Assembly: GCA_028565635.1 (NCBI GenBank)
Contig: JAOXYB010090162.1
Location: forward strand, 1-22,227
Source: Phoronis ovalis
Taxonomy: Eukaryota > Phoronida > Phoronidae
Direction of reading: 5' to 3'
DNA length: 22,227 bases
Positions within the stretch are counted from its first letter, which is position 1; each line of letters begins with the position of its first letter. Made by a program: the position numbers and the translations under genes. The notes beneath the pieces are model-generated. The model ran no database searches, was not told the DNA's origin, and saw only the letters and a program-made list of their open reading frames with translations. Positions 1-9,400 of the stretch are shown piece after piece.

Positions 1-390
1 TAACTACAACAGACTTCGAGATATGGCTTAGTGAATTTTGGACGATCAATAAATTAATTGAAAAGATGCCAAAAAAACAAAAAACAAAACCTTGTAGTAC
101 CGAAATCTTCTCAAAGATCATCTAAACTACTTCGTTATAACTCAATACAATCATTTTAGAACATTTTGAATTTGTTTCAAAATTTCACCTTTGACCTTCA
201 AATGACCTTTTGACCTCAAAGTCAACAATGGCCTACCCCATGGATGTCATACGTCAAGTATCAAATTCCTAGCTGTAATATCTTCGAGATATAGCTTGCT
301 GGAAATTGGAAGAAAAAGAAAAAAAAGAAGAAGAAGAAAGAAATCGTACAAAACCAATAGGCTTGCTCCCTTTTTGGAGCAACCCTAATT
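1..390. repeat. Dispersed repeat (decayed mobile element) upstream of CIB2-like gene
   Basis: A stretch unlike its surroundings: CTTCGAGATAT-GCTT is present twice as imperfect direct copies (14-42 and 282-310). A purine-rich A/G tail (about 306-345) is followed by a short inverted repeat TTGCTCC (363-369) / GGAGCAA (376-382). An A-rich tail plus GCTCC hairpin looks like the end of a dispersed non-autonomous element. Its family is not known to me and its left end may lie outside the window. Confidence 0.5.
185..216 (+). promoter_or_regulatory. Cluster of nuclear-receptor half-sites (TGACCT) inside the repeat
   Basis: TGACCT (reverse of AGGTCA) occurs at 192-197, 203-208 and 211-216, with a near copy TCACCT at 185-190. 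Spacings give an imperfect DR1, a DR5 and a DR2. These are spacings recognised by RXR heterodimers. Whether any receptor binds is unknown; the motif may simply belong to the repeat consensus. Confidence 0.3.
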
Positions 391-483
391 ATTTTAGAAA
401 TAATGTAGCGCCAACGGCGGTGTGTATAGGAGTCATCAGGCAGAATTCCTGATTCATTCCGTCTTCTTAGACCGAGCTGACAT

Positions 484-492
484 CACTTCCGG
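484..492 (+). promoter_or_regulatory. ETS-type promoter motif upstream of CIB2-like gene
   Basis: CACTTCCGG is the classical ETS/GABPA core found near start sites of TATA-less animal promoters. It lies about 160 bases before the ATG in a locally GC-richer stretch (about 410-540) that also carries GCGCCAAC (E2F-like) near 411. The transcription start itself is not visible. Confidence 0.35.
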
Positions 493-584
493 TAAATGCA
501 GTTTGACTCTTGACTTTGGCACTGACGGCTGTTTGTTACAGAAATTAAGACAAATTGATCAAGTCCTCTTTCGATTTCTGGTTA

Positions 585-628
585 ATGGCTGATTACTACG
601 TAAACTATTGATGCCACAGATAAATTAA
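585..628 (+). promoter_or_regulatory. Two overlapping uORFs in the probable 5' leader of the CIB2-like gene
   Basis: ATG 585-587 opens an 8-codon frame ending at TGA 609-611. The A of that stop is the first base of a second ATG (611-613), which opens a 5-codon frame ending at TAA 626-628, 18 bases before the main ATG. If transcription starts upstream of 585, as the ETS motif suggests, scanning ribosomes meet both first. Confidence 0.4.
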
Positions 629-646
629 CGACAAAAAGTGGTGGAA

Positions 647-697
647 ATGGGGAATCAACAGACACATTTTACCGAAGAACAGCTTGAAGCATATCAG
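647..697 (+). CDS. CIB2: CIB2-like exon 1 (residues 1-17)
   Basis: The ATG at 647 sits in the context GGAAATGG, with A at -3 shifted to GAA and G at +4. It opens the family-typical MGN start and runs to CAG at 697, followed by a GT donor at 698 (GTAGTT, a weak donor). The intron is phase 0. Choosing this ATG is supported by residue-by-residue similarity to the CIB2 N-terminus and by the myristoylation glycine. Confidence 0.93.
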
Positions 698-3518
698 GTA
701 GTTGTCTACAATTACAAATGATCTAATCAGGTAGCCGAACTATCTAGCACAATTGTCACGGACCCCGGGTCACGGACTAGCCATCTTTACTACTATACTA
801 GTCATGAGCTTAGTCATATCAGTCCCAGGTCATGTATATTCCCCCACATCCAAGTCCCGGGGGTAGTCAGGTTTTCGGCTATTTAGGAATTTTTTTACCA
901 TATTACTTATTAGCACAGCGGATCCGGTTTTTCCGATTTCATTTCGGGGTTTTCATTTTTTTAAAGCAAACTGAAACAGGTTTTACCAAACACACACACG
1001 AATTATACCAGTATTGGTATTTTATCATGCAAAAGCTAAGCAAACTGGTTTTTACCAGGAAGAAATAGTTAAGAGGATTTGGTTTTGGGGGCCTGGCCAC
1101 ACAAATTAACCCTACCCAAAATATTGTGGAAATTAATAGAATTGCATAAATCGTTAATATTCTGCCTGCTGTATCGGGTGTTACATGTTAATTTGCTACA
1201 AAAGTCAAATACAACACTAGCCTGTAAGTCGGGTTCATTGTCATTCAGTTTTCGAGAAGGTTTGGGGTATTTAATATAGGCCTAGTATGCTGGTATACCT
1301 GACCACTGACCCTGTAGTTCCTTATTCTTTTATGATTTTTTAATGTTTTGTTTGTACATTTTTGAACTCACTGCCCAAATGTAAGTAAACAATTATTGTT
1401 GTATTTTTAACCTTGTTTGGTCAGGGTGGTTGCCTATAAGTTTTATGTTTCTAAGTTTCAGTTAGTGCCAGTAAAAATTTCAATTTTATTCTGTAATAAT
1501 ATTGTAGGACTGTAGCTTCTTCACGAGAAAAGAAATTTTGAGAATATACAAGCGTTTTCGTGACCTGTGTCCTGACATTGTGCCTGTAGATATGACAGGA
1601 GATGAGCCACACGCTATTCGAGTTGAATATTGTGACATTGAAAAAATGCCGGAACTAAAGGTATAGTACTCTACTCAGGACACATGTTTTATACTTAATA
1701 ACTATATAGAGAAACCATTGCAGAAAATAAGTGTCAGTTAAAATTAAGACGTTTGTTCTTACTATAATAAATTGGAATTATGAACAACAGTCTCGGTAAT
1801 ATAATCTTATTTTCCTTGTAGGAGAATCCGTTTCGACAACGTATCTGTGAAGTTTTTTCAGAAGATGGTCATGGCAATTTGACGTTTGATGATTTTCTTG
1901 ACATGTTCTCTGTGTTCAGTGAAGCGGCACCACGTGATATAAAGGCTGTCTATGCTTTCAGAATTTATGGTAAGGTGTAGGGTGGCAGTATACTTGCAAC
2001 ATCTACTTGCATTAATATAGTATGTTTTTAAAAGCAGGGGCTGTGCAGTCCTAGGATTTTAAGTGTAGGGAATGCTTAAGCCACTGAGCCAACAATTTAG
2101 ATGCAGAGGTAGCTAGGGCATGTTTTTCATTAGTTGGAAAGGGGTTTGATCAAACTGTAACTGAAATGTGCGTATGGATAGTTATAGTTTGTAGAAAGAA
2201 ACTTCGGTTAAGAAGCAGTTGTATTTTTTTGTAGACTTTGATGGAGATAACTATTTAGGTCGTGATGATTTGGAAAAGACATTGAACTGTTTGACTCGTA
2301 ATGAACTGACAAATGACGAGGTAGAAGTTGTCTGCGAGAAGGTACCTCATCATCACATTGTAACAAAAACGTTGATTACAAAAAAAAATAAAAATGTGTA
2401 CAGGAGCCTTTTTTTGCTGTCTCCAATGATTACAGATTAACAATGTAATGTTTCTTTCAAATTCTGTTTTGTATTAATTTTCAAACTCTAGATTGTAGGG
2501 AATTTCTTTCCTGATATTTTTTTTTTTAAATATCAATACTAGTACTCCAGATTTAAATCCAAACAATATTAGTTCTTCATGTTCTTCTAGTAGCGAATTT
2601 TTGAAACTTCGATTACTGCTTTTCCTGTTATTAATATTACAATAATGCACAATTCTACTGTGGTATTAATCTGCATGCTAATAGCCATTTCTGATTAAAT
2701 TTCAGGTGTTAGAAGAAGCTGATTTAGATGATGATGGCAGGTTGTCATACATTGAGTTTGAGCATGTCATATCACGAGCCCCAGATTTTATCAAGTAAGT
2801 TCATGGGAAGTTTGCAGAATAGCTAACAGCCTAGACCACCAGGCCCTATGTTCTAACAGTTTACTGCAAACTTGGGAACTGTGTTACTTTTGGGAAAATT
2901 AAAATTTAAAGCATCCTAACTGACAATACCACACTAGTGAAACAAGCTATATATGATTCATTATCACAATAGTTAAAGTACTGAATTTTTGTAATAATTT
3001 TACGGAAAACATAATGTTGCGTACACCAAAATGATAACTCTATGACTACGAATTAGCCCATTAAAAAAATTTTGATGTTAACCCAGTTATTCTGGGCAGG
3101 AATTTTACACAGTAAAACAGCTTTCTCGCCTGGTGGGTTTGTGTTAAATTACTAAATCCATATGGTACGTAAGCCTGAAAGTTGGTTTTGGTATATTACA
3201 TTCCCAACCAGATGTGAAAAATTTCTGTACTTGGGAAATTTCTGAAGTTATTCACAAAAAGTCGTTTTACTTGGGTAGAGGCGTTTTTTGACATATACAA
3301 AGGAAACACAAATACTCATTTTCTTATCCATTACCATATTCAATGAGTCTTGAGAGACTCCACATCAAGATTTTTGAACTGACAATAAAAGCTTCATATT
3401 TTGCTTATAAAGCCCAAATTTCAGAAAAATTAATTTGACCCAAATCTTAATTTTTTTCTTGTAGTCTTTAAGGAGCTTTAATTTCTTTACTTGTAGTACC
3501 TTCCATATTAGAATATGA
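647..3518 (+). CDS. CIB2: Calcium- and integrin-binding protein, CIB2/CIB3 type (6 coding exons, complete)
   Basis: Joining 647-697, 1508-1660, 1822-1969, 2235-2341, 2706-2794 and 3497-3518 gives an uninterrupted 189-aa frame; vertebrate CIB2 is about 187 aa. All five introns are GT-AG with phases 0,0,1,0,2. The protein starts [17 protein letters not shown], close to CIB2, with Gly2 and Thr6 fitting an N-myristoylation site. EF-hand 1 and 2 regions are degenerate. EF3 (loop D118-D129, Asp at position 12, the CIB-type Mg/Ca loop) and EF4 (loop D159-E170, canonical DxDxDG...E) look functional. It ends NTFHIRI, nearly identical to the CIB2 end. Known role of the family: small Ca2+ sensors binding integrin tails and, for CIB2/3, TMC mechanotransduction channels; CIB2 also acts in photoreceptor calcium handling. 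CIB2 versus an ancestral CIB2/3 gene cannot be decided here. The gene faces the R9AP-like gene tail to tail. Confidence 0.95.
1508..1660 (+). CDS. CIB2: CIB2-like exon 2 (residues 18-68)
   Basis: The exon is preceded by ATTGTAG and followed by GTATAG. It encodes 51 codons beginning [17 protein letters not shown], the first helix pair of the CIB fold, matching CIB2 DCTFFNKKDIL. It ends in KMPELK. The stretch between, about residues 42-60, is the poorly conserved linker that varies most between CIB paralogues. Confidence 0.95.
1822..1969 (+). CDS. CIB2: CIB2-like exon 3 (residues 69-117, plus one base)
   Basis: The acceptor is TTTTCCTTGTAG and the donor is GTAAGG. It encodes [16 protein letters not shown] and continues through the degenerate EF2 region to YAFRIY. 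The pseudo-EF2 loop near residues 81-92 lacks canonical acidic spacing, as in other CIB proteins. The exon ends in phase 1, leaving the G of the first EF3 aspartate codon. Confidence 0.95.
2030..2095 (-). repeat. tRNA-derived SINE-like fragment in CIB2-like intron 3
   Basis: On the - strand the bases complementary to 2081-2091 read TGGCTCAGTGG, an exact match to the RNA polymerase III A-box consensus TRGCNNAGYGG. It is followed by GCTTAAGC as in tRNA-like SINE heads. A degraded B-box-like stretch lies near 2042-2056. No cloverleaf can be closed, so this is a decayed SINE or tRNA pseudogene, not a tRNA gene. Confidence 0.35.
2235..2341 (+). CDS. CIB2: CIB2-like exon 4 (EF-hand 3)
   Basis: A T-rich tract and GTAG precede the exon and the donor is GTACCT. 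The first two bases complete Asp118. The loop reads [12 protein letters not shown], with acidic residues at loop positions 1, 3, 5 and 12. Aspartate rather than glutamate at position 12 is the CIB-family pattern associated with Mg2+ or moderate Ca2+ binding. The rest encodes helices up to VVCEK. Confidence 0.95.
2706..2794 (+). CDS. CIB2: CIB2-like exon 5 (EF-hand 4)
   Basis: The acceptor is ATTTCAG and the donor is a consensus GTAAGT. The loop D159[11 protein letters not shown]170 is a canonical EF-hand. The exon then encodes [12 protein letters not shown] and two bases (AA) of an Asn codon. If the intron were retained, translation would add one Lys and stop at TAA in the donor itself, losing the conserved C-terminus. 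Confidence 0.95.
3497..3518 (+). CDS. CIB2: CIB2-like terminal coding exon (N-TFHIRI, stop TGA)
   Basis: Only 22 coding bases follow the acceptor TTTACTTGTAG. T completes Asn183, then ACC TTC CAT ATT AGA ATA TGA gives TFHIRI and a stop. The match with the invariant CIB2 C-terminus and the correct phase make this tiny exon secure although no ORF finder would call it. The 3' UTR follows. Confidence 0.92.
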
Positions 3519-4010
3519 AGTGGAAAAATTTGCTCAGCCTGTTGCAAACAGCACCATCCCAGAGCTATAGCTGTATGTGAAATTACAGCATTCCTACTGT
3601 TATATGATTGTTCTGTTTAGAAGTTAGTATTTATGGAAATATTTGTATTCATTAAATAAGGTCTAATCAGAATTCGCTTATTTTTAATTTATTTTTAACA
3701 CATTTACTGTTAATAAATTGTTTTTGACATTCCATTCTTGCACTACAAAATGTTCTTTCCTATGTTATTGTGATATTTTTTAATTTGTAATGTGTGCCTT
3801 ATTTTGTATAAACTATATTGTGATAGTTAATCCTTTAAACAGTTCACAGAACTTCTCTAAAATTACATTCTGTAATAGCGTAATGGTTGTGCCTCATACT
3901 AAGTAATTGGTCAGTGCCTCAAATACAATTGATGCAACAAGTTTGACTTCCGTAAGTTATCGAAAATTTGGCACTTTTGTGATTTTTGAGTTTAACTCTG
4001 AAATAAAAAA
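3519..4010 (+). other. CIB2: Probable 3' UTR of the CIB2-like gene
   Basis: AT-rich sequence after the stop, without coding potential. Polyadenylation hexamers AATAAA occur at 3712-3717, followed by T/GT-rich sequence, and at 4002-4007. The first would give a 3' UTR of about 215 nt. Which one is used cannot be told. Confidence 0.4.
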
Positions 4011-4355
4011 GAAACAGAATTTCCGTAGGTGAAATTATAATTTCAATTTGTGCTCTTGTAAGTTGTTGTTTGATAACTTGGAATTTCAGAATTATTCAAA
4101 TATTTAAATTATGTAAACGCAGCAAGTACGAGTCTTGGTAGGAATCTTCTGAAGCCATTGTCCAAGTTTATCAAAAAAGTTGGCATTTTCTGTGTTTTAC
4201 TTTAACACATTGTAAAGGTTTACTGACATTTGTGCACTTGACAAAATATCACATGTTAACCAGTTTTTCTCTATGCGTTTATCCATCATAACATTAGCAT
4301 TGAATACCACTTTAAACTTCAGAAGTCGACCCATTCAGTGCCAACTTTTTCGATA
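3957..4355. repeat. Three degenerate copies of a TATCGAAAA-TTGGCAC motif
   Basis: Direct copies lie at 3957-3974 and 4168-4184 and an inverted copy at 4339-4355. The similarity between the two direct copies continues loosely for about 40 bases. The arrangement looks like a decayed element with internal direct and terminal inverted repeats. Confidence 0.3.
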
Positions 4356-4359
4356 CCTA

Positions 4360-6060
4360 ACTGTACTGTATCCCCAGTCCGTATTACATCAGGTTGTCAA
4401 AAATATTTAATTTTTTTTGTTTGCTTATACTGCAACTTCTTATCACAATAGTATTTAATCATTTTTAAATGCAGTGGATAAAAGGTACATTATGTAAATT
4501 ACTCCTGCAAAATTAGCATTTTGTGATTTTCATTACATTAATTTTATTAACTTATGGTTTCATTTAAGAAAACATTAAAAAATGTGCAATTTTTTATTCG
4601 AAAAAGTGAAATTATATTGATTGTACGGAGGTAGCAGAGTTACAAGCAAAAGTGACTACCTTGTTTTGTTTAATAACTGGTGATTGAGAGATGTGTTATT
4701 TTGTTTATTAATTTTCATTTAAAAGAAATATGTTGCAGTTACGTATTCAATTTTTGTTAATATATTCTGTTATAGAATTATTAAGCTTTATTCAATAGAT
4801 ATGTCAAGGTACTAGTATAGGTAAATAATAGTGAAACGTATTTTAAATATTCAGACTGAATTTGCATAGGATTAATATTGAATATTGTAATTTACTGTGT
4901 TTACCATAGTTTGAATGTTTTCATTGATTTATTTTTAGTTTTGGTAATGAATTATTTATTTATGAATTCCATGAAGTCTATTGAATTAATGTGCAATGAC
5001 TGAATTTGTTTTTAATATGTTATTTATTTCCATGTTGTTCGTCTATTTATTGATTTTATTTTATTTCATAAATTATTAAATATCAGTTAATCTTCCGGAA
5101 TTTCTTTTATTGTCACACTTGACATAACTATATTGTGATATTCAGGTTTCAATCCAAAATCCTGTCATGCAAGACGTTCAAATGTTCTTATACCCCGCAG
5201 TATACTTGCATCTATTACCAAAGATTTTTATATTAGTTTAATAAATTAAAATAATTACATTCTGTTTGGCACTTAAATAACAACAAACAATTAAATATGC
5301 TGCAAATATATATTCACAATTTCCAGTGCATTTCGTGGATTGTATACAAAGCAAAAATAAGTATTTTTATAAACTGTCACAACTGCTTCATCTTTATACA
5401 ACCTTGTTCTCTAGATAGTTTATCGAGGTATCTATTCTTCTCAAGAGCAGTGGAGGTTAAAGACATTTGAAAATTTAAGCCAAAACTGTTAAAGAGACAT
5501 ATTAAGCTTAATTTTTAAACAATAAAATCTACATTATAATTAAAATTAATAGTACAAAAACTATTTTAAATGAATAAAAACTCAGTAAAATATTTGAACA
5601 GAGAACATGCACAGCGGTAATAGGCCAATTATGATCAATTCGTTAGGTCAATTAATTAACTTTATAATAAAATTATTACTAATATATCTATGCATTAATA
5701 AAATTATAATTAATATATACATGTATTAACAGACCTCGGAACTTCACTCACTTTTTTGTTACAGTCAAGATTATATAGTTTCTTTTTTTGTGGATAGCCT
5801 TTTGCCTTAACTAATGAATTGAGAAGCATATCAAACTGCCACTCATAAAAAAAATATAATCTTAAGAAAACTTCAAATATTAAAAATTATATTTACTGTG
5901 CATTACACAATCAGTGTTCAAGTGACCGGACAATGTTAAGAACACAAATTCACCATAGCGCCGAGTTACTCGAACATTTATTTGTTTGATTCATACTTTA
6001 AACTTCTGATTTTTAAATAGCAACACAGTTAGGTGTCACCCACTGAAAACAAGACAATAT
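4360..6060. other. AT-rich intergenic region between the convergent genes
   Basis: I see no exon, RNA gene or well-formed repeat here. The sequence is dominated by A/T runs and short tandem ATTTA/TTAAT patterns. It must contain the ends of both 3' UTRs. Confidence 0.5.
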
Positions 6061-6073
6061 TTTATTATTTATT
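6061..6073 (-). terminator. Candidate polyadenylation signals for the R9AP-like gene
   Basis: On the - strand two AATAAA hexamers occur (6068-6073 and 6061-6066), about 265 bases after the stop codon. Another is at 5977-5982. The doubled signal is the most plausible 3' end of this transcript; direct evidence is lacking. Confidence 0.35.
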
Positions 6074-6333
6074 GTTTGTAATGAGCAACAAGTTGTGAGA
6101 TGAAACTGGGTGTGTCTTGGAGGCAGATGGCTTGTACACAGCAAACGATGAACTGGTGTTCACAAATGCTGATAGAAGTTACACGATAGTATGAACTAGC
6201 GCCTGTTAATATCCTAATAACATATAATCACATATTGTGTTACAGTAGATATTCTTCGTTAAATGTAATATTTGCTGATGTAGTGAGAGGCAGTAGCAAC
6301 CACAGTCTTGACAGAATGGAGTAGTGCAAGCTG

Positions 6334-6450
6334 TCATGTGAACAAGGCGATACAGACTCCGAGTATTGCTGCAAACACCACGACGCAGACAATTAATAAT
6401 GCAATAAGACAAATGCATTTTCTTTTGTTCTGCCAATTAGACTCATTAAT
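6334..6450 (-). CDS. RGS9BP: R9AP-like last coding exon: C-terminal membrane anchor, stop TGA
   Basis: The acceptor is TTATTCTTTCAG. It encodes a short polar stretch, then the basic cluster NKRK at residues 267-270. About 24 hydrophobic residues follow (272-296), ending ALFT-stop. This is a tail-anchor topology with the N-terminus cytosolic. Cys271 and Cys273 border the membrane next to basic residues and could be palmitoylated. Confidence 0.93.
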   Translation of the reverse strand: MNESNWQNKRKCICLIALLIVCVVVFAAILGVCIALFT

Positions 6451-9400
6451 CTGAAAGAATAAAACAGAGTTTTTGAAAACCGAACACATTACGGAGTAAG
6501 AATTTTGCTACATTCAGGAAATCTGGAAGATGATATCTTTAGCCACGTGGTAAAACTTTGAAAGCGTCTCATGAGATGACATGTTCTTTTTGCTTACGCT
6601 ATTCTTGAATTACTGTTTTAACAAAATACTTAAATTTCATGAAATAGCATATTTGTTCATATTTCTAAAGACATTTTATAATCAACTGCAACTCATAATA
6701 CAAGTATAAGCTCAGCTTCAATTTTCATAAACATTAGCATAGTTCTACAATTTCAACAGTATTTCAGTGTTACAACCTCTCAACAAAAAATTGTGCTGAA
6801 CATCATGCAGTATCCTGGAATCTCACCATAAGGTTTAATTTATATTTCAGTTTTTTTTTCAAATTTAAGTAATTACTACAAACTTGAGCACAACCTGCTT
6901 TTAAATAATGGATATCTGTGATTCTCAAAATAACAATGTCATCAGAATTACACGAAATTTTACATGTAAAGAATCAAATGTTCAACTTACTGAGACAATT
7001 TCCACCATCGACGATGCTGCATCACTATTAGACTTGATTGACCGACTTTCTGCAAAATTATTAAGATACAGCTTTACCACTCATTAAGAAGCTAAAGTCT
7101 TTTATCCTAAGAACAATACACATTTCCGTTGCTGCATAAGTTAATATATTAGAAATCAGTGTTCAATCAGCAACTATGGCTGTTAGCATTGATTCAGTGA
7201 AAAACTGGCACTGGCTATGAAAGGAATGCCAAGTATGGGATCTAGTCTGGTACCAAAGTGTGGGATGTAGTTCATCAACACTTGTAGTGATACCGATGTG
7301 GGATCTAGTACATCAATCTACACTATAATATAACCAAAGTGTGGGATCTAGGAATCTGGGAGGGATATCACACTGTAGGATTCAGCCCATTAATGAAGAC
7401 TACCAACGCAACTGTTAATTCTTAGGTTTCCTAATTTTGCTGTCCAAAATTATAAATTGCCCTGTATAATTGTTCATAGACCGGGAGATGGGATTGTGCA
7501 GTCCAAATTCAAAATATCCACCCATTCTTAGGGGTTTTGGTCTCAAAAATGGACCAATTTTTAGGGTTTCTGTCATAAAAAAGACCCAATTTTAATGTTT
7601 TCTCTTGGAAAAATCCCCCAGAAACCGTCTACCTTTAAATGAAATTGTGTAAAAACGACCTATTATTATGGACTTTGTTGAAAAGTGGACCCATTTCTAG
7701 GGACATTTCTGAAAAAAGTGGACTCATTTTTAAGTATTTATTGGTGAAAAAGTGACCACTTGGGCAGCACACCCCTGTATTCATCATATGTGTAAGTGCT
7801 CCCCTGGTTCATAGTATGTTTATTGAAGTAGAAATATTTGCATGTTCATTTTATGACATTTATTTATAACTATAACAAAGTCAAACCTACAAGTTAATAA
7901 GGTACATGCACCATCAATACCGATAATAATTACTTTAAAATCTAAAATTAACCTTATATTACATTTACCAATAAACTGATAATCATTTTAATTATTTATC
8001 AATTTAAAAAAATATTAACATATTAAAAGTTTTGTAGTGTCATCTACAGTAAATACAAGTTGTTTGACTTTTTGTGGTTGCACTGGTTTAGCCAATTTCC
8101 ACTATTCATTATAATAATTACAGTCTGTTTCAATAAGCCATTTCAAGTTCACGATGTGCATATATTTTACAACAAAGTAGTTTGGCTTGATTCGTTCATA
8201 ATATGGGGTGCAAAGTCACGGCAATAGCAGGTTATTCAAAATCCCCAAAGAAGTTTTCACTCACAGTGAATACCACACAGTTGGGCCAACGGATATGAAT
8301 ATCAGTTCCTGTATTATTCCGTATTACTCCAATAATGTGACCGGAATATCACGTTGAAAATGTGTGTTATTACAATAATTATTATAGTTTTACTTCAGAG
8401 ATTGTTTAAATGTCCAAAATGTCAATTTTGTAGGCTAAGGAGTATTTCACTTATAATAATATATTCATTTACGATTTTTGAAAAAAATAGTAATTTAACA
8501 AAAAAGAAACTACAGGTTCATGAAATTTGAGTTACATGCATCTGTCACCTTAAGAGATGGAAGATGGCAATAAGCACTGAGTCCAATAGGGATGCCTTCC
8601 CAAAATAAAGTCTGCAAATTTCGTGTTAATATTTTTAAAGATTTTTGTATTTTTTTTCCAAAGAATGTGTTAAACACAAAATATACTGGTTATAAACGAT
8701 TTCCTCCCAATAGACTACTTGCATGCACTTGGTGGAGCCTCCAGTCTCAGACCCAAACAATCCCAGCATGTCGCTTTCTGTAGTTCTGCGTGCACTCACG
8801 CAATTCATTCCCAAAACGCATCCTTCGCAGCTGAGCCAAAACCAAAACAAATCTTATATTCTTTGTTCTAAGAAATACCCCCCTTTTTTAGCATATCAAT
8901 ACATAAACAACTATTTATTAATATTTTTTTATTTTGCTGAATTTTCGCCGGTTAAAACTTTACTAAAGTCAGATTAAAAGAAAACAAATTTTGTATATAA
9001 CTAGACGATGCCGGTATTGAAAGGGTCTGACTGTAGTGCCTTCAAGTGCATGCAAACAGTCTATTGCTGTCTCTGTCCCTTTTTCACTTTAAACCAAAGA
9101 GATAAAACATAGCAAAGGAATAAAAAAAATCCTTTTAAAATACTTACCATAATCAATATTAGGCAACATTTCAGATTCTACTGACCATGGTTTGACTTCT
9201 ACTCTGTGCATTTCTGCTATCAAGTCATGCAGGTCGAATATTTCACTATAAAAAAAATAGCACATGAAAATTGTTTATATACACAACCCAAAAAGAGCAT
9301 TAACTTTGTAATTATACTAAAACAGGACATGTTAGGGTTAGGGTGTGTATAGAAGGATATTACTTCAATCTAATAACAGAAAACTAAATCTTAAAAGACC

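Noticed and set aside
832-1279. Open frames of 78 and 66 codons in CIB2-like intron 1
   Set aside because: They lie inside an intron, are low-complexity in composition, have no splice sites and no recognisable protein sequence.
2030-2095. Possible functional tRNA gene
   Set aside because: The A-box is good, but no acceptor stem or anticodon arm can be closed.
6206-6436. 76-codon frame on the - strand
   Set aside because: It overlaps the last R9AP-like exon in the wrong frame; the correct frame gives the transmembrane anchor.
8592-8977. Overlapping frames on both strands in R9AP-like intron 4
   Set aside because: No splice sites or family resemblance; probably decayed repeat.
9331-9343. GTTAGGGTTAGGG, telomere-like
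   Set aside because: Only two units; expected by chance or repeat decay and not evidence of an interstitial telomere.
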